Shown: positions 6,588 through 7,022 of the stretch, one piece after another | Layout: every line of letters begins with the position of its first letter | Numbering within the stretch: position 1 is the first letter of the stretch | Origin: an uncultured Clostridia bacterium | Lineage (GTDB): Bacteria > Bacillota_A > Clostridia > Christensenellales > CAG-138 | DNA length: 7,022 nucleotides | Assembly (NCBI GenBank): GCA_946623765.1 | Contig: CAMORL010000086.1 | Span: 1-7,022, forward strand | Direction of reading: 5' to 3' | The notes under the pieces: model-generated | The model's input: the letters and a program-made list of their open reading frames with translations, nothing else | Database searches by the model: none | What the model was told of the DNA's origin: nothing | Made by a program: the position numbers and the translations under genes

Positions 6588-7022
6588 AGATCGGCGTATA
6601 TCCGGGCAGTTTCGATCCGTTCACGATCGGGCATCTGGATGTGCTGAAAAACGCAGCGGGACTGTTCGACGTCGTCTATGTGGCGGTGCTGAACAACAGC
6701 GCGAAGTCACCGGTGTTTACGGTGTCGGAACGCGTGGAGATGATCGACCGCATGATCGAAACGGAAGACCTCAAAAACGTCAGATCCGATTCGTTCGACG
6801 GGCTGCTCGTGGATTATGCAAAGCAGATCGGCGCGCATTACATCATCAGAGGACTCAGGGCTATCACGGATTTCGAGTACGAATTCCAGATTGACGCGGT
6901 GAACCGGCATCTGAATCCGGAGATCCGCACCGTGTACTTCATGGCAAGTCCCGCACATTCGTTCCTCTCGAGCTCGAATGTGCGTGAAATCGGAGAAATG
7001 GGCGGTTCCATCGAAGGATTGG
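6584..7022 (+). CDS. coaD: Phosphopantetheine adenylyltransferase (3' end outside the window)
   Basis: This enzyme catalyses the penultimate step of coenzyme A synthesis, the transfer of AMP from ATP to 4'-phosphopantetheine to give dephospho-CoA. The 146 residues visible make up about nine tenths of a typical 160-residue protein. The frame is still open at the window edge. The nucleotidyltransferase motif PGSFDPFTIGH is at 7-17 with T14 and H17 of TxGH. K41, R89 and R92 (IRGLRAITDFEYEFQ) match known substrate-binding residues. SSSNVREI (129-136) is the second ATP-binding signature. The start is fixed by AGGAGG at 6571-6576, 7 bases upstream, and by the ATGA overlap with rsmD. One small oddity is FQIDAVN, where FQMA-MN is usual. 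Confidence 0.97.
   Translation, partial: MKIGVYPGSFDPFTIGHLDVLKNAAGLFDVVYVAVLNNSAKSPVFTVSERVEMIDRMIETEDLKNVRSDSFDGLLVDYAKQIGAHYIIRGLRAITDFEYEFQIDAVNRHLNPEIRTVYFMASPAHSFLSSSNVREIGEMGGSIEGL

Overview
The window looks like a chromosomal segment of a fairly GC-rich Bacillota bacterium, probably an anaerobic clostridium-type organism. This is an inference from the strong Shine-Dalgarno sites, the sigma-A-type promoters, the U-tailed terminators, the rsmD-coaD pair, a YibE/F-family membrane protein and the purine/hydantoin catabolic genes. The sequence alone does not fix the species. Nothing looks like a phage, insertion sequence, CRISPR array or RNA gene.

Layout. Bases 1-2713 (+) hold the end of a catabolic operon. 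It contains the C-terminal part of a dihydropyrimidinase/D-hydantoinase (hydA-like) and, overlapping it by 4 bases, a 611-residue fusion. The N-terminal third of the fusion is a MocA-like molybdenum cofactor cytidylyltransferase and the rest is a guanine deaminase. The two activities fit around a molybdenum hydroxylase such as xanthine dehydrogenase: one makes xanthine from guanine and the other would mature the enzyme's cofactor. A terminator hairpin follows at 2731-2769. Its 3' arm carries the ribosome-binding region of the next gene, an unrecognised 192-residue membrane protein (2770-3348, +).

Bases 3271-5831 are on the minus strand. alr (alanine racemase, 5831-4716) has its own promoter and a strong terminator at 4710-4676. 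Directly after the terminator's U-tract comes a near-consensus promoter whose predicted transcription start falls on the ATG of a YibE/F-like membrane protein (4638-3271). That gene therefore appears to be expressed from a leaderless mRNA. Its 3' end overlaps the 3' end of the membrane-protein gene by 78 bases, tail to tail.

A 195-base AT-rich gap (5832-6026) holds divergent promoters for alr and for the rsmD-coaD operon. rsmD (16S rRNA G966 methyltransferase) and coaD (phosphopantetheine adenylyltransferase, cut off at the window end) overlap by 4 bases and are a common housekeeping pair.

The points most worth a second look are the MocA-guanine deaminase fusion, the terminator that covers a start region, and the terminator/promoter/leaderless start at 4638-4710.
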